In this document: positions 1-7,852 of the stretch, piece after piece
How positions within the stretch are numbered: position 1 is the stretch's first letter
How the letters are laid out: the number at the start of each line of letters is the position of its first letter
Assembly: GCF_014356525.2 (NCBI RefSeq)
Contig: NC_052508.1
Coordinates: 38,784,613-38,848,612 of the forward strand
DNA: 64,000 nt
Direction: 5' to 3'
Source of the DNA: Nilaparvata lugens
Taxonomy: Eukaryota; Arthropoda; Insecta; Hemiptera; Delphacidae
Notes under the pieces: model-generated
What the model saw: only the letters and a program-made list of their open reading frames with translations
Database searches by the model: none
Told to the model about the DNA's origin: nothing
Translations under genes and position numbers: made by a program

Positions 1-524
1 CTGCAAATAAGACCAAATCCATTCGAATTTGAAAAATCAATACCATAATAAAAACCGTCACTTGCTAGCTGTTTGAAATTTTTCGGCAAACATTCCATTT
101 TCATAAATGAATTTTCACGTTCGTATTGTTCATTGTAGTCTGGTTTTTTCTGAAAAGTTGACGTTGTACGAATATTACCAACAAGATAATTGTTTATGAA
201 GCCGCACTTCGGTGACCATTTTTTATGTTCAAAAATAGCATAATCACTCACTTCCCAATTTTCCAAAACTACATTGCAAAAAACACATTTTGTTCTATCG
301 AAAACTTTTAAAAAGTAGAACCCGGCCTCTGCTAAATGATTCGGTTTTGGATATTGATGCGGCCAAATACTTTTATTACCTTCAAAAAATGAGTCAAGCC
401 TATCGATTTCTTTAAAGTAATTTACCGCTTTCTTCTCATCACTATCGTTGTTGTTGTTGTCACTGTTGATGATGTCACTGTTGTTGGAACAATGAATGCA
501 ACGCTTTCTTGCTCGCGGCAACAT
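1..524 (-). CDS. iap-like: BIR-domain (IAP-like) protein, 3' end outside window
   Basis: Reading leftward from an ATG at 524-522, the frame is open for 174 codons to the window edge. After a short Asn/Asp-rich leader comes a complete BIR domain (about residues 42-110): RLDSF, then WP, then HLAEAGFYF. The zinc ligands C80, C83, H100 and C107 have exactly the classic CX2C-X16-H-X6-C spacing. A second BIR starts near residue 136 and reaches FYYG and its first Cys at the edge. BIR proteins of baculoviruses and insects block caspases or control ubiquitin-dependent death signalling. A C-terminal RING would lie outside the window. It is divergent to the capsid-gene cluster with only about 110 bp between, which suggests it belongs to the same viral element. 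A captured or host IAP fragment is the alternative. Confidence 0.85.
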   Translation of the reverse strand, partial: MLPRARKRCIHCSNNSDIINSDNNNNDSDEKKAVNYFKEIDRLDSFFEGNKSIWPHQYPKPNHLAEAGFYFLKVFDRTKCVFCNVVLENWEVSDYAIFEHKKWSPKCGFINNYLVGNIRTTSTFQKKPDYNEQYERENSFMKMECLPKNFKQLASDGFYYGIDFSNSNGFGLIC

Positions 525-633
525 TTTCAAACAGCAACTGAAAAATGAAAAATAATATATTTTTGCTGCTAAACTATTTAAATTTTTTCTACAGGAAATT
601 TACACTAACGAGTTGTGGACCGAGGACGGGGCA
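525..633. promoter_or_regulatory. Short divergent intergenic region, probable bidirectional promoter
   Basis: About 110 bp separate the leftward BIR gene from the first rightward ORF. It holds AT-rich stretches near 552-561, a leftward TTTTTCAGTT initiator-like site near 536-545, and a pyrimidine tract ending in CTACAG|G near 583-595 that could also be a splice acceptor for the rightward gene. Position and compactness argue for a shared promoter; no single element is decisive. Confidence 0.3.
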
Positions 634-1467
634 ATGGCTATGCTGGAGGCCGAACTCTTGCGAACCGACGCTGCACCCGACACCGCCATTGTGGACGCTG
701 GCATCGATTTATTCGATGAAGACGATTCATTAATGGATTTATTGACCAGAGCTGAGAACCAACTAAAGGAACAAAAGCTCTGGCAATACAGCCGTCCTCT
801 TCATCGAACAGATCAGCGCCAGCAACAGGTTTCCAGCATAGCCATCGACCGCCCTCCCCCTTCATCGCCACAATCATCACATTGCCAGCAGCTTGTGGTA
901 TACACGCCGCCACCTCCCGCCACCCAAGCTGCTGCATTCAACCGGATCTCCCCCGCCACAACCACAAGAATCGCCCCCACCGTCACAACAAGAATCCTCC
1001 CCGCCTTCACTGTCACATCATCACACCAACAAGGATGTCCCCCCGCCGCCTCTACCTCCGCCTCCGCCACTCATCCTTATAGACGTCCACGCGCAATCTT
1101 AGGATCTAACTCTATGCGGCATGAATTTGATTTCGATGGACTGATAAGGTTTTCAGATCCATCCCGGCATCGTACAATTGCGTTAAAACATTTATCCGAT
1201 GCATTTCAGTATCCTGTTTTAGGTGCGCGTGTTGTGCGCTCCTACAACAAGGATGCTGTTATCATTAGGGTAGCAAATGTAGGACGTCGGGGCAACGAAG
1301 ATGCCGAAATTGAAACTTTCATGCCGCATAGATTTACTACTAAGATTACGCGTGCGAATGTGCAGTCGTTTAATTCAGGTTGCCACAATTTAATAATGCA
1401 AGTTGTTCATAGTGAAGGTCGTTCCTCTGATATAAGGCTGAATCGACGGTCGCGGCAGCGGCCGTAG
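634..1467 (+). CDS. Pro/Ser-rich protein with C-terminal OB-like domain (virus-like cluster gene 1)
   Basis: I chose the ATG at 634; the frame is open a little further upstream but only from a TTG. The first 50 residues are acidic (a DLFDEDDSLMDLL patch resembling an activation motif). About residues 60-165 are low-complexity Pro/Ser/Thr/Gln. The last ~100 residues form a compact domain: Y-P-V-L-G-A-R-V-V-R, then IIRV, then MPHRF, then a phenylalanine-rich helix and a final strand. This order of motifs matches the small protein at 7853-8224 (YRVVHARLVR, IIMRL, LPEKF) and looks like an OB-type beta-barrel. Acidic/disordered N-terminus plus OB domain suggests a single-stranded-DNA-binding or transcription cofactor role, but that is inference. 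A strong hairpin overlaps its stop codon. Confidence 0.65.
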   Translation: MAMLEAELLRTDAAPDTAIVDAGIDLFDEDDSLMDLLTRAENQLKEQKLWQYSRPLHRTDQRQQQVSSIAIDRPPPSSPQSSHCQQLVVYTPPPPATQAAAFNRISPATTTRIAPTVTTRILPAFTVTSSHQQGCPPAASTSASATHPYRRPRAILGSNSMRHEFDFDGLIRFSDPSRHRTIALKHLSDAFQYPVLGARVVRSYNKDAVIIRVANVGRRGNEDAEIETFMPHRFTTKITRANVQSFNSGCHNLIMQVVHSEGRSSDIRLNRRSRQRP

Positions 1468-1492
1468 ATTCAGCTGAATATATCAGAGGAAC
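1421..1492. repeat. 72-nt near-perfect hairpin over the stop codon of gene 1
   Basis: Arms at 1421-1434 and 1479-1492 are perfect 14-bp complements (GTTCCTCTGATATA). An inner pair GCTGAATC / GATTCAGC at 1437-1444 and 1467-1474 extends the stem around a GC-rich loop. The stop codon of gene 1 (1465-1467) lies inside the structure. It may act in 3'-end formation or be a residue of a recombination site; the sequence only shows the fold. Confidence 0.7.
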
Positions 1493-1763
1493 ACTTTTAA
1501 ATTTTAAATTAATAATATTTCAAATTTCAATTTTTTTTTTTTTTCAAATTGTGGCAATTTGAATTAAAGGATTAGGTTTCTTTTTCTTCTTGTTCAATTA
1601 TAATAAATTATATATGTTGATTATTGCACTTATTATTCATTTAACTTACCTTGTGTGTGTGTGATCAACAACTGTGCACAACTGATGTACAATATTGTTC
1701 TACATGACTATTTATAGTCAAAGGTTAATGACTTCACACAGACATGTTCAGACATGACTGGTC
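1493..1763. other. AT-rich spacer with poly(A)-signal-like and TATA-like motifs
   Basis: No ORF of note. It contains a T-rich tract near 1530-1543, an AATAAA-like motif near 1603 that could serve gene 1, and a TATTTATAG motif near 1709 about 55 bp before the next ATG. TGTGTGTG and ACATG repeats precede the membrane-protein gene. Confidence 0.4.
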
Positions 1764-2363
1764 ATGCATAGCTGCACACACACAATTGTGTCATACATGA
1801 ATGCATTCAGTTGCATGTCTAAACACTGCAAACTTAGTTTGCCAGCAGACACGATGGGAGTCAAGTCAATAGGACAAGAAATGAAAATAATTATAGTATT
1901 TGTTACATTCATAATATACGCAATTAGTATGATATTACTCTTATACTATATTCTGAGTACTTGTACATTGCTCAATATTGGAGTTGAAAATGTGTTAAAT
2001 TTTTCATCATTAAACCAATCTGTAAAAGACAGCAGCAGCAGCAGTACTGCCAATTCAAGTGTAAAAGCTTATAATAGTATTAATAAAGCACATATATTAT
2101 CTTATATAAGACTATGTGTTCAATCTCAAATGAATTATAAAACATCGAAATTATTTGATGATGGACTAGACAAATGGTATGCTTATATGAATGATCAACG
2201 TAAGGTTATTTGTAATTTTTTCAACAATTATACAGCATTGAACAGTTGTATAAACATAAACCCATCGTCTGGTGATAGTATTTCGAATTTTCTACTAATA
2301 ACAACATTACAACTTTGTAATATTTTTGATAGCGAGCCGGAGCCGGCAACGGTTAGGTCTTAA
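1764..2363 (+). CDS. Single-pass membrane protein of unknown function
   Basis: 199 codons from the ATG at 1764; a second in-frame ATG at 1854 (MGVKSIG) would give a 169-residue protein placing the membrane segment almost at the N-terminus, and may be the real start. One hydrophobic helix (residues ~51-73, IIIVFVTFIIYAISMILLLYY) is followed by a Ser-rich linker and a roughly 100-residue domain with spaced Cys and Trp residues and several N-X-S/T sites. The topology fits a type II or signal-anchored membrane protein. It sits between gene 1 and the PLA2 gene, so it could be a virion-associated membrane protein, but I do not recognise the family. Confidence 0.6.
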   Translation: MHSCTHTIVSYMNAFSCMSKHCKLSLPADTMGVKSIGQEMKIIIVFVTFIIYAISMILLLYYILSTCTLLNIGVENVLNFSSLNQSVKDSSSSSTANSSVKAYNSINKAHILSYIRLCVQSQMNYKTSKLFDDGLDKWYAYMNDQRKVICNFFNNYTALNSCININPSSGDSISNFLLITTLQLCNIFDSEPEPATVRS

Positions 2364-2414
2364 GGGGATTAACTAATTTCTATTTAGTCAGGTTTCAACA
2401 TTGCTATTGAAAGG

Positions 2415-3113
2415 ATGGTAGCAAAAAAGTCTTGCCTTCGTCGTCGACGAGTGCGACGTAAAATTGGCACTGGTATTTTATCGAAACTTAGCGGATTTGC
2501 ATCAACCGCCCTTAATAAAATTGTCGATACATTACCCCTGGAGTTGCATATCCCCTCCTACCGCTTTTGCGGACCCGGCACCAAATTAGATAAAAGATTA
2601 AGGAGGGGGGACAAAGGAATAAATAGTCTGGATGAAGCATGTAAAGCGCATGATATAGCGTATGCGCAGCATAGTGATAATTCGTCGCGAAATGTGGCTG
2701 ATCGTCGTTTGGCTGATAAAGCATGGTCTGTTTTTAAAAATCCAAACACAGGTTTAACTGAAAAAGCAGCCGCATACTTAGTTACAAATTTGATCAAAGC
2801 TAAAGCTGCCTTTGGAGGGGGCAGAGTACAACGGAGGATAAGAAAACGGCGGCGGAATAATAGAAGAGAAGGTTGGAAAAATAATTCATCACTACAAGAA
2901 CAAAGAAGTGCACATTTACGACAAAAAGCAATTAAACATTTAAGTAAGCACATAGCTGGTCAAGGTTTTTATTTAAGACCATATGCGCCCTTGTATAAAG
3001 GCGGTAGAATCATTGAATCACCAAGTCCATCACAAAGAAGAAGGAGAAACACAACAAAAAAGAGGACGAGGAGGAGGAGGAGGAGAAGAGCACCAAAGAA
3101 AGTGAGAAAATGA
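2415..3113 (+). CDS. PLA2-like: Phospholipase A2-domain basic virion protein
   Basis: 232 residues. The middle carries the parvovirus VP1-type phospholipase A2 signature: YRFCGPGT (49-56) as calcium-binding loop and HDIAY (79-83) with the catalytic His-Asp pair, preceded by an L-P-x-E-L-H-I-P-x-Y segment typical of this group. The N-terminus is Arg/Lys-rich and a final run of about 30 residues is almost pure Arg/Lys, recalling adenoviral core proteins. In parvoviruses such a domain breaches the endosomal membrane during entry; related PLA2 proteins occur in adintovirus/Polinton-like elements of invertebrates. The stop overlaps the protease start as ATGA, so the two genes are tightly coupled. 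All key PLA2 residues seem intact. Confidence 0.9.
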   Translation: MVAKKSCLRRRRVRRKIGTGILSKLSGFASTALNKIVDTLPLELHIPSYRFCGPGTKLDKRLRRGDKGINSLDEACKAHDIAYAQHSDNSSRNVADRRLADKAWSVFKNPNTGLTEKAAAYLVTNLIKAKAAFGGGRVQRRIRKRRRNNRREGWKNNSSLQEQRSAHLRQKAIKHLSKHIAGQGFYLRPYAPLYKGGRIIESPSPSQRRRRNTTKKRTRRRRRRRAPKKVRK

Positions 3114-3484
3114 AGAGAATTATTAATATACAAGGACCACTGTCAAATTATGATCTACTAGATTGGGCTGATATTTTAGATATTAAATTGCGTGGAATTT
3201 ATATGATTGATACATTGCCAAAAAGAATTAATTTAAATGAAAAATCGATCATAAATTTAGACTCGATCATGAACAGTGGAACACACTGGGTGGCTTACAA
3301 AAAACATGCACAAAAAGTATATTATTTTGATCCAATTGGTAATTTACAGCCGCCCATACAATTGATAAACTATTTCAAACAACAACCAAATGTTGAAATT
3401 TATTTCAATTATGATCAATTACAAACACTAAATAGTAATGTATGTGGTCATTTTTGTCTTTTATTTCTTGCAGATGCGTTATAG
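3110..3484 (+). CDS. PRO: Adenain-type cysteine protease (virion maturation protease)
   Basis: 124 residues. The C48/adenain catalytic constellation is visible in order: His59 in SGTHWVAY, Asp74 in YYFDPIG, a Gln at 105, and Cys112 in NSNVCGHFC. The Gln-to-Cys spacing of 7 is that of adenoviral protease. The protein is short compared with adenain (about 200 residues), and lacks most of the C-terminal part, ending at LLFLADAL. Such proteases process capsid and core precursors in adenoviruses, virophages, Polintons and adintoviruses. It starts inside the stop codon of the PLA2 gene. Identification is strong; whether it is active with this short C-terminus is uncertain. Confidence 0.88.
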   Translation: MKRIINIQGPLSNYDLLDWADILDIKLRGIYMIDTLPKRINLNEKSIINLDSIMNSGTHWVAYKKHAQKVYYFDPIGNLQPPIQLINYFKQQPNVEIYFNYDQLQTLNSNVCGHFCLLFLADAL

Positions 3485-3555
3485 CAGTCTGTTGTCTGTT
3501 CACTTGTAGATGTGTATGAAAGAAGGTGGTGGTGGTAAAACAGTAGTAGTAAACA

Positions 3556-4254
3556 ATGGTTGTAATAACATTATCATCTAAAGACAAAGACAGTAGCAGC
3601 AGTTGTTTAATTGAAGTACTTCCCACTGTACTAGAGCTAGACACACGCTATCAATATGAAATTGGATTGATTAATTTATGGACATACAATAGTGTACCGA
3701 ATATAATTAAAAATGTCAACTCATCTTTTAAGTATGGTGATAGCTTGATTGATTTGGATACAGGCTCCTACGAAATTGATCGTATAATAAATGAAATAAA
3801 GAGAAAATTGAATGTTGATAGTTCAAATCTAATTATACAAGGAAATAATACGACAATGCTATGTGAATTGAAAGCGGATAAAGATGTTGATTTAACAATG
3901 AACACATCACTAGCCGATATACTCGGTTTTGATAGAGAAATTCTTGTAGCAAATAAATGGCATTATTCTAAACGTTTAGTATCCATTACAAATATAACAT
4001 CGTTCCAGGTTACTTGTAATATTGCATGCGGTAGTTATCGAAATGGGCAAGAGGTTCATACAATTTTTGAATTTCTACCAAAGGTTGCACCTGGTTTTCT
4101 AATAAATGAATCACCATCGCCAATTATTTACTTTCCATTAAACACGCACAGAATTCAATCTATTGTAATTCAAGTAGTTGATCAGAATGGTAAACTAGTT
4201 GATTTCCGCGGCGATAGTATAACAATAAGAGTACACATTAGAAAGAAGGAATAG
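3556..4254 (+). CDS. penton-like: Penton-like minor capsid protein (single jelly roll)
   Basis: 232 residues, beta-strand-rich. It contains RYQYEIGLINLWTYNSVPNI near residues 31-50, a DLDTGSYEIDRIINEIKRKL segment near 70-90, ADILGF near 124-129 and a strand-rich end (IRVHIRKKE). The phrase order (YEIGL, Y-N-S-V-P-N-I, G-S-Y-E-I, LGF) is what I know from the minor capsid/penton proteins of Polintons and adintoviruses, which form the five-fold capsomers. Its place between protease and major capsid gene is the usual Polinton/adintovirus order. No break is seen. Confidence 0.75.
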   Translation: MVVITLSSKDKDSSSSCLIEVLPTVLELDTRYQYEIGLINLWTYNSVPNIIKNVNSSFKYGDSLIDLDTGSYEIDRIINEIKRKLNVDSSNLIIQGNNTTMLCELKADKDVDLTMNTSLADILGFDREILVANKWHYSKRLVSITNITSFQVTCNIACGSYRNGQEVHTIFEFLPKVAPGFLINESPSPIIYFPLNTHRIQSIVIQVVDQNGKLVDFRGDSITIRVHIRKKE

Positions 4255-4572
4255 AGAACGAGTGAGGAAGAATGCGGTGGTGGATCAAGCGTGTGTTAGA
4301 ATGATGTGAGCATTAGTCACGCAAACAACACAAGCGAGAGAGTGTGAGCAAGAAGGAATCGTGCTACTGTGAAAGAATGGGTTTTTTTGTGTATAACAAC
4401 CTGAAGTCAGGTGCGGCAAGTAGGAGGGAGTAGAGTGGCGGTGCTAGTAGGACTGCTTTTAGCATGCAGCAACAATTGTCGACACCGGTTAGTACTTATC
4501 AGTCTGTGAAACTGATAACACATAATCGAGCAAGGTTTTTAGAAAAGCTTGGTTTTAAAGTGAATTAGAAAT
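4255..4572 (+). promoter_or_regulatory. Intergenic region before the MCP gene with TTATCAGT palindrome
   Basis: 318 bp without an ORF, rich in GTGAG/GAGTG. Close to the MCP start lies TTATCAGT (4496-4503) and its inverted copy ACTGATAA (4511-4518). The same TTATCAGT motif is at the initiator-like position upstream of the gene that follows the MCP in the second element (16,809-16,816). It contains an arthropod-type initiator core (TCAGT), so a late-gene promoter or regulator site is a fair guess. Confidence 0.45.
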
Positions 4573-5826
4573 ATGTCATCAAAACACGCGGCGGCGGCCG
4601 CAATTAGTGACATACTAAATGTTGAACAAGACATACACTATTATTCAGATATAACAAAATTTGATTATCATACGCATGCGCCGTATGGTAATTTGAAATT
4701 TAATAACAATGATGAAATACGTTTGTCGAAATCGTCTCATGACCTTATTTCATTAGTTGCAAAATCTTTTCTTATTGTTGAGGGGAAAATTACATGTACA
4801 AAACCGCCAGCAAAAGACAAACCTGATGATCCGCCGGTCGAGGCTGTATATACGCTCAGTTCAAATGCAGTAGCACATATGTTTGATGAGATACGATTTG
4901 AGTTGGCAGGTACAGTCGTTGCAAAGAGTCGACTAGTAGGTATTACTTCTACTATTAAATCATATTTAGTGAAACAACTAAACGATAAAAATACATATGA
5001 TTTAGCAGGTTTCACTGATACTGCATCAACACTAACTAATAATACTTTTGCTTATTGCGTACCATTAAAATTACTTCTGCCATTTTTCGAAGATTTTCAA
5101 CATGTAATTTTGAATATGAGACAAGAGCTTGTGCTTTTGAGATCCGCAACAGATATTAATTGTATTCAGTTGCCACAAGCAACATCAATGTCATTGGAAA
5201 TAACAAAATTGCTTTGGAAAGTGCCCTATATTCATGTAGATGATCATTTAAGATTGAAATTTCTGAAAATTGTTGATCAGGATAGGCCATTGAAAATTGC
5301 ATTCAGAAAATGGGATATCCACGAATATCCTCAGCTGCCGAGCAGTGTTAGCACGATTTGGACTATAAAGACGGCTTCAAAAGCTGATACACCACGATTT
5401 GTAATATTAGCATTTCAGACAAACAGGAAAAATGTAATGGGAAAGACAATGTCGAAATTTGATATGTGCAAATTGCATGATGTTAAACTTTTCCTGAATA
5501 GTGAATATCTGCCGTATGATCGTATAAATGGAAACAAACAACTTTTGTACAAAATGTTTATAGAATTTGCACCTAGCTATTATAATTTAGGACTTCATAC
5601 TGATTATGGTACAGTTGTAGATTATAAAACTTTTACTGATTGCTGTCCAATAATTGTACTAGATTGTTCGCATCAAGCTGATCATTTAACATCGTCAACA
5701 GACATTCGATTGGAAATGGAGTTTACAGAAAATGTGCCAAATTTAATGACTGCATATTGTATTTTGATAAGTGACACATTAGTAGAATACAAACCATTGA
5801 GCGCATTAGTTCGTGAAGTGCAGTAA
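4573..5826 (+). CDS. MCP: Hexon-like double-jelly-roll major capsid protein
   Basis: 417 residues from the ATG at 4573, uninterrupted. The N-terminal part has HAPYGNLKFNNNDEIRL and a region enumerating a beta-barrel (FLIVEGKITC, HMFDEIRFELAG). The C-terminal half has LKFLKIV, VILAFQTNRKN, FAPSYYN, IVLDCSHQADHL, STDIRLEMEF and AYCILISD. These match the hexon-like MCPs of adintoviruses and invertebrate Polinton-like elements as I know them. A second, clearly diverged copy of its C-terminal half lies at 16,864-17,560 (about half of residues identical by eye over a 63-residue stretch). Gene order penton-MCP supports the call. Shorter than many MCPs of this class but without visible lesions. Confidence 0.85.
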   Translation: MSSKHAAAAAISDILNVEQDIHYYSDITKFDYHTHAPYGNLKFNNNDEIRLSKSSHDLISLVAKSFLIVEGKITCTKPPAKDKPDDPPVEAVYTLSSNAVAHMFDEIRFELAGTVVAKSRLVGITSTIKSYLVKQLNDKNTYDLAGFTDTASTLTNNTFAYCVPLKLLLPFFEDFQHVILNMRQELVLLRSATDINCIQLPQATSMSLEITKLLWKVPYIHVDDHLRLKFLKIVDQDRPLKIAFRKWDIHEYPQLPSSVSTIWTIKTASKADTPRFVILAFQTNRKNVMGKTMSKFDMCKLHDVKLFLNSEYLPYDRINGNKQLLYKMFIEFAPSYYNLGLHTDYGTVVDYKTFTDCCPIIVLDCSHQADHLTSSTDIRLEMEFTENVPNLMTAYCILISDTLVEYKPLSALVREVQ

Positions 5827-5886
5827 TTTGTCGCAAGAGCGAGCTTTAATTATGCATGACGGTAGTAGTGTGAAGGAGGAGGGGGG

Positions 5887-5931
5887 TATATAAAAGTGCA
5901 TGTATGAACAGTAATTACATCAGTGTTCAGT
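5887..5931 (+). promoter_or_regulatory. TATA box plus initiator between MCP and the next gene
   Basis: TATATAAAAG at 5887-5896 is followed about 32-35 bp later by ACATCAGTG (core near 5919-5923), an arthropod initiator, and then by the ATG at 5936. The equivalent gene of the second element has the same arrangement on the minus strand (TATATAAG at 16,850-16,843, ATCAGT at 16,814-16,809). Conservation in two diverged elements makes this a credible promoter. Confidence 0.65.
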
Positions 5932-5935
5932 TGTA

Positions 5936-6784
5936 ATGTGTTCTAATAGCTTGAATAATAACATAGATATTCCTCAGTCATCTTTGTTGTCGTCGTTATC
6001 ATCATCATCATCATCATTGTCATCATTGACAAAAGCAAAATTTGATGCATTTGTACATAGAATGTGTGCATGCACCGACGGACAACAGAAAATGGACGAT
6101 GATGAGCAAGTATCAACAAAATTTCGAGACTTTGGCATACAATGCGACTTGGATAAAGAAGAAGAATTGGAGAAGGAGGCAGCAAGAATTGAGGAGGAGA
6201 AGAATGTACAAGAGACAAAGAATAATGTTTGTGAAGAAGAATGGGACAGGTTTTCTATTGAAAAGAAAAATGATGACAATGATTTTCCTTCTGCTGTAGT
6301 AGAGTTTCATTTTTTCAAAAGTGATGATAATTTTATCATTATTAAAGAGGTAGCCATAATCGATTACAAACTATGACATATTGTGCTACACTTTAAATCA
6401 CCATTTCCGAAAACATTACTGAGTAGAAAAATGTACCGTGATGTCAGCTGGCTTGAACATAACTATCATAAAATTAGATGGGACCAAGGCGACTTAATTT
6501 ACACTGATGCGCTGCTTGCTTCATATTTGCAAAATTATACCACAATCTATACAAAGGGAAGAGAAAAAGCACAGTTTTTGAAAAGGTTACACGACAATGT
6601 GCTTACTATGCCGGAGGATATTCAAAAACCAGACTATACAATGTTTGAAAATTCTTGGTGTTTTAGTGTATGCAAAATTCATAACAAATCGTCCAATGCT
6701 CGGTGTTCGCTTTTCAGTGCTTATCATTATTTGACAATCTTGATGTGTAACAAGCAAACAAAGGGAAAAGGGAATGGAGAATAG
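5936..6784 (+). CDS. Post-MCP gene with an in-frame UGA; acidic coiled-coil N-part
   Basis: One frame runs from the ATG at 5936 to the stop at 6782-6784, broken only by TGA at 6374-6376. Before it: a Ser-rich leader, FRDFGIQCDLD near residue 60-72, a Glu-rich coiled stretch, and NFIIIKEVAIID. After it: HFKSP, SWLEHNYHKIRW and a 100-residue domain I do not recognise. The second element's homologue (16,447-16,788, minus) has GIQCDLD, NQIIVKELAIID and HFKS with the same spacing, and has an Asn codon where this copy has UGA. So the frame across the stop is authentic. Either a recent nonsense mutation or translational readthrough (the stop is followed by C) explains it. Confidence 0.65.
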
Positions 6785-7109
6785 TGCTGCTGCTTCAATG
6801 ACGATACCCACAAACAATATGAGTTCATTGAATCGTAATGCTGCTGCTGATATCGATTATACATGCGAAAATAATAGAATGGAAAGTATGAAACATTGTA
6901 AACTGTTAACTAAACAACGAAGACGCAACTATTCCTGACAAGGTTTTTATTTTGATGGGGAAAGCATTCTGTGTGTTTATTGTGGATTTGATTTGATTTC
7001 GCATAAAGCGAGAGTATGCAGTCTGACCTGTAGCGAAAATGTAGGTAGTGGTGGTGGAAGGGAGAAGCGAAAAGCAATAAATTTCACTGTTCTAGTACCA
7101 CTCATTTAG
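6774..7109 (+). CDS. Small ORF with in-frame UGA and a BIR-like stretch
   Basis: ATG at 6774 overlaps the end of the preceding gene by 11 bp in another frame. The frame is open to TGA at 6936-6938 and continues without further stops to TAG at 7107-7109. Directly after the UGA comes QGFYFDGESILCVYCGFDL, which resembles the central BIR signature (GFYY-G-D-V-C-x2-C-G-x2-L). The following His/Cys residues do not give a full BIR zinc site. I read it as a degenerate or minimal BIR-like protein, possibly a relic of a second IAP-type gene of the element. Function is unknown, and the resemblance is short. Confidence 0.4.
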
Positions 7110-7146
7110 AGTACCTTCGGTAGCAGCAGCAGATTGAAGGGCTATA

Positions 7147-7590
7147 ATGAATCCACAAACTTGGACTTATGCACCAGAATGTTTAGAAATTAAATTACAA
7201 AACTACATTGAATGGTATGATTTGTGTCAAAAAGCAATAGAGACAAAAAACAGTGGTATTGCTAGACAATTGAAAGCAATATTTCTAAATACAGTTAATA
7301 TTAACGATATCAGTGATTACTTAGCTTATTACAGACTCTTTAGTTTGAATGTAAACAAGCTAATAAGAATTGAAGAAGAAATTTTAAGATCGCTCGTATC
7401 TGAGGTGAACAGAGGAGAAGAAGATGCGGCTAGCTGTAAAGAAGAAGAAGAAGAAGTTAGGGTGAACAGCATTTGTGGAGAAGAAAGGAATGCGGCTACA
7501 TGTAAAGAAGAAGTTAGGGTGAACGGCGAGAAGAAGAAGGTAGAAAGCGAGAGTGCGTGTAAAGGTGACGGAGGGGAGTCAACATCATGA
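7147..7590 (+). CDS. Hypothetical protein with helical N-domain and Lys/Glu repeats
   Basis: 147 residues. Residues 1-80 look like a helical domain (LEIKLQNYIEWYDLCQKAIE, then YLAYYRLFSLNVNKL). Residues 90-147 are low-complexity Glu/Lys with two or three repeats of a C-K-E-E-E-V-R-V-N unit, and the tail merges with a DNA tandem repeat that continues past the stop. Not recognised. Its position between two other small virus-like genes in the same direction makes it part of the cluster. Confidence 0.5.
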   Translation: MNPQTWTYAPECLEIKLQNYIEWYDLCQKAIETKNSGIARQLKAIFLNTVNINDISDYLAYYRLFSLNVNKLIRIEEEILRSLVSEVNRGEEDAASCKEEEEEVRVNSICGEERNAATCKEEVRVNGEKKKVESESACKGDGGESTS

Positions 7591-7740
7591 TGCGGCAGAG
7601 GGGAGACGAAGTCAACAGAAGGAATGTGTAAAGGTGAGAGGAGGCGCGGCGGAGGGGAGAACGAGTCAACAGAAGGAATGTGTAAAAGTGACAGTGGAAG
7701 GAGTCGACAGGAAACGGAATGTGTAAAGGAGCGGTGGGGG
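7548..7740 (+). repeat. Degenerate tandem repeat (AGTCAACAGAAGGAATGTGT unit)
   Basis: Three imperfect copies of GTCAACAGAAGGAATGTGTA, each followed by AAGG/AAAG, begin near 7612, 7665 and 7701 and spill out of the 3' end of the preceding ORF. The array is purine-rich and fills most of the gap before the next gene. Confidence 0.6.
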
Positions 7741-7852
7741 ACTGTCGGCTTAACAGGTTTGTGTGCAGTCAGTCTTTAACCGACAACACACATTGAAGCA
7801 AGCATAGCTTTGTTACTCTTGCACTCGAACGCGCGCGCGGTAAGATTTTATT

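Noticed and set aside
2512..2953. Leftward open frames of 70 and 131 codons inside the PLA2 gene
   Set aside because: Antisense shadows of the Arg/Lys-rich plus-strand gene; no motifs.
5943..6310. Several frames on both strands over the post-MCP gene
   Set aside because: Low-complexity Ser and Met/Thr runs caused by the TCATCA repeat; the plus-strand frame with a homologue in the second element is the real one.
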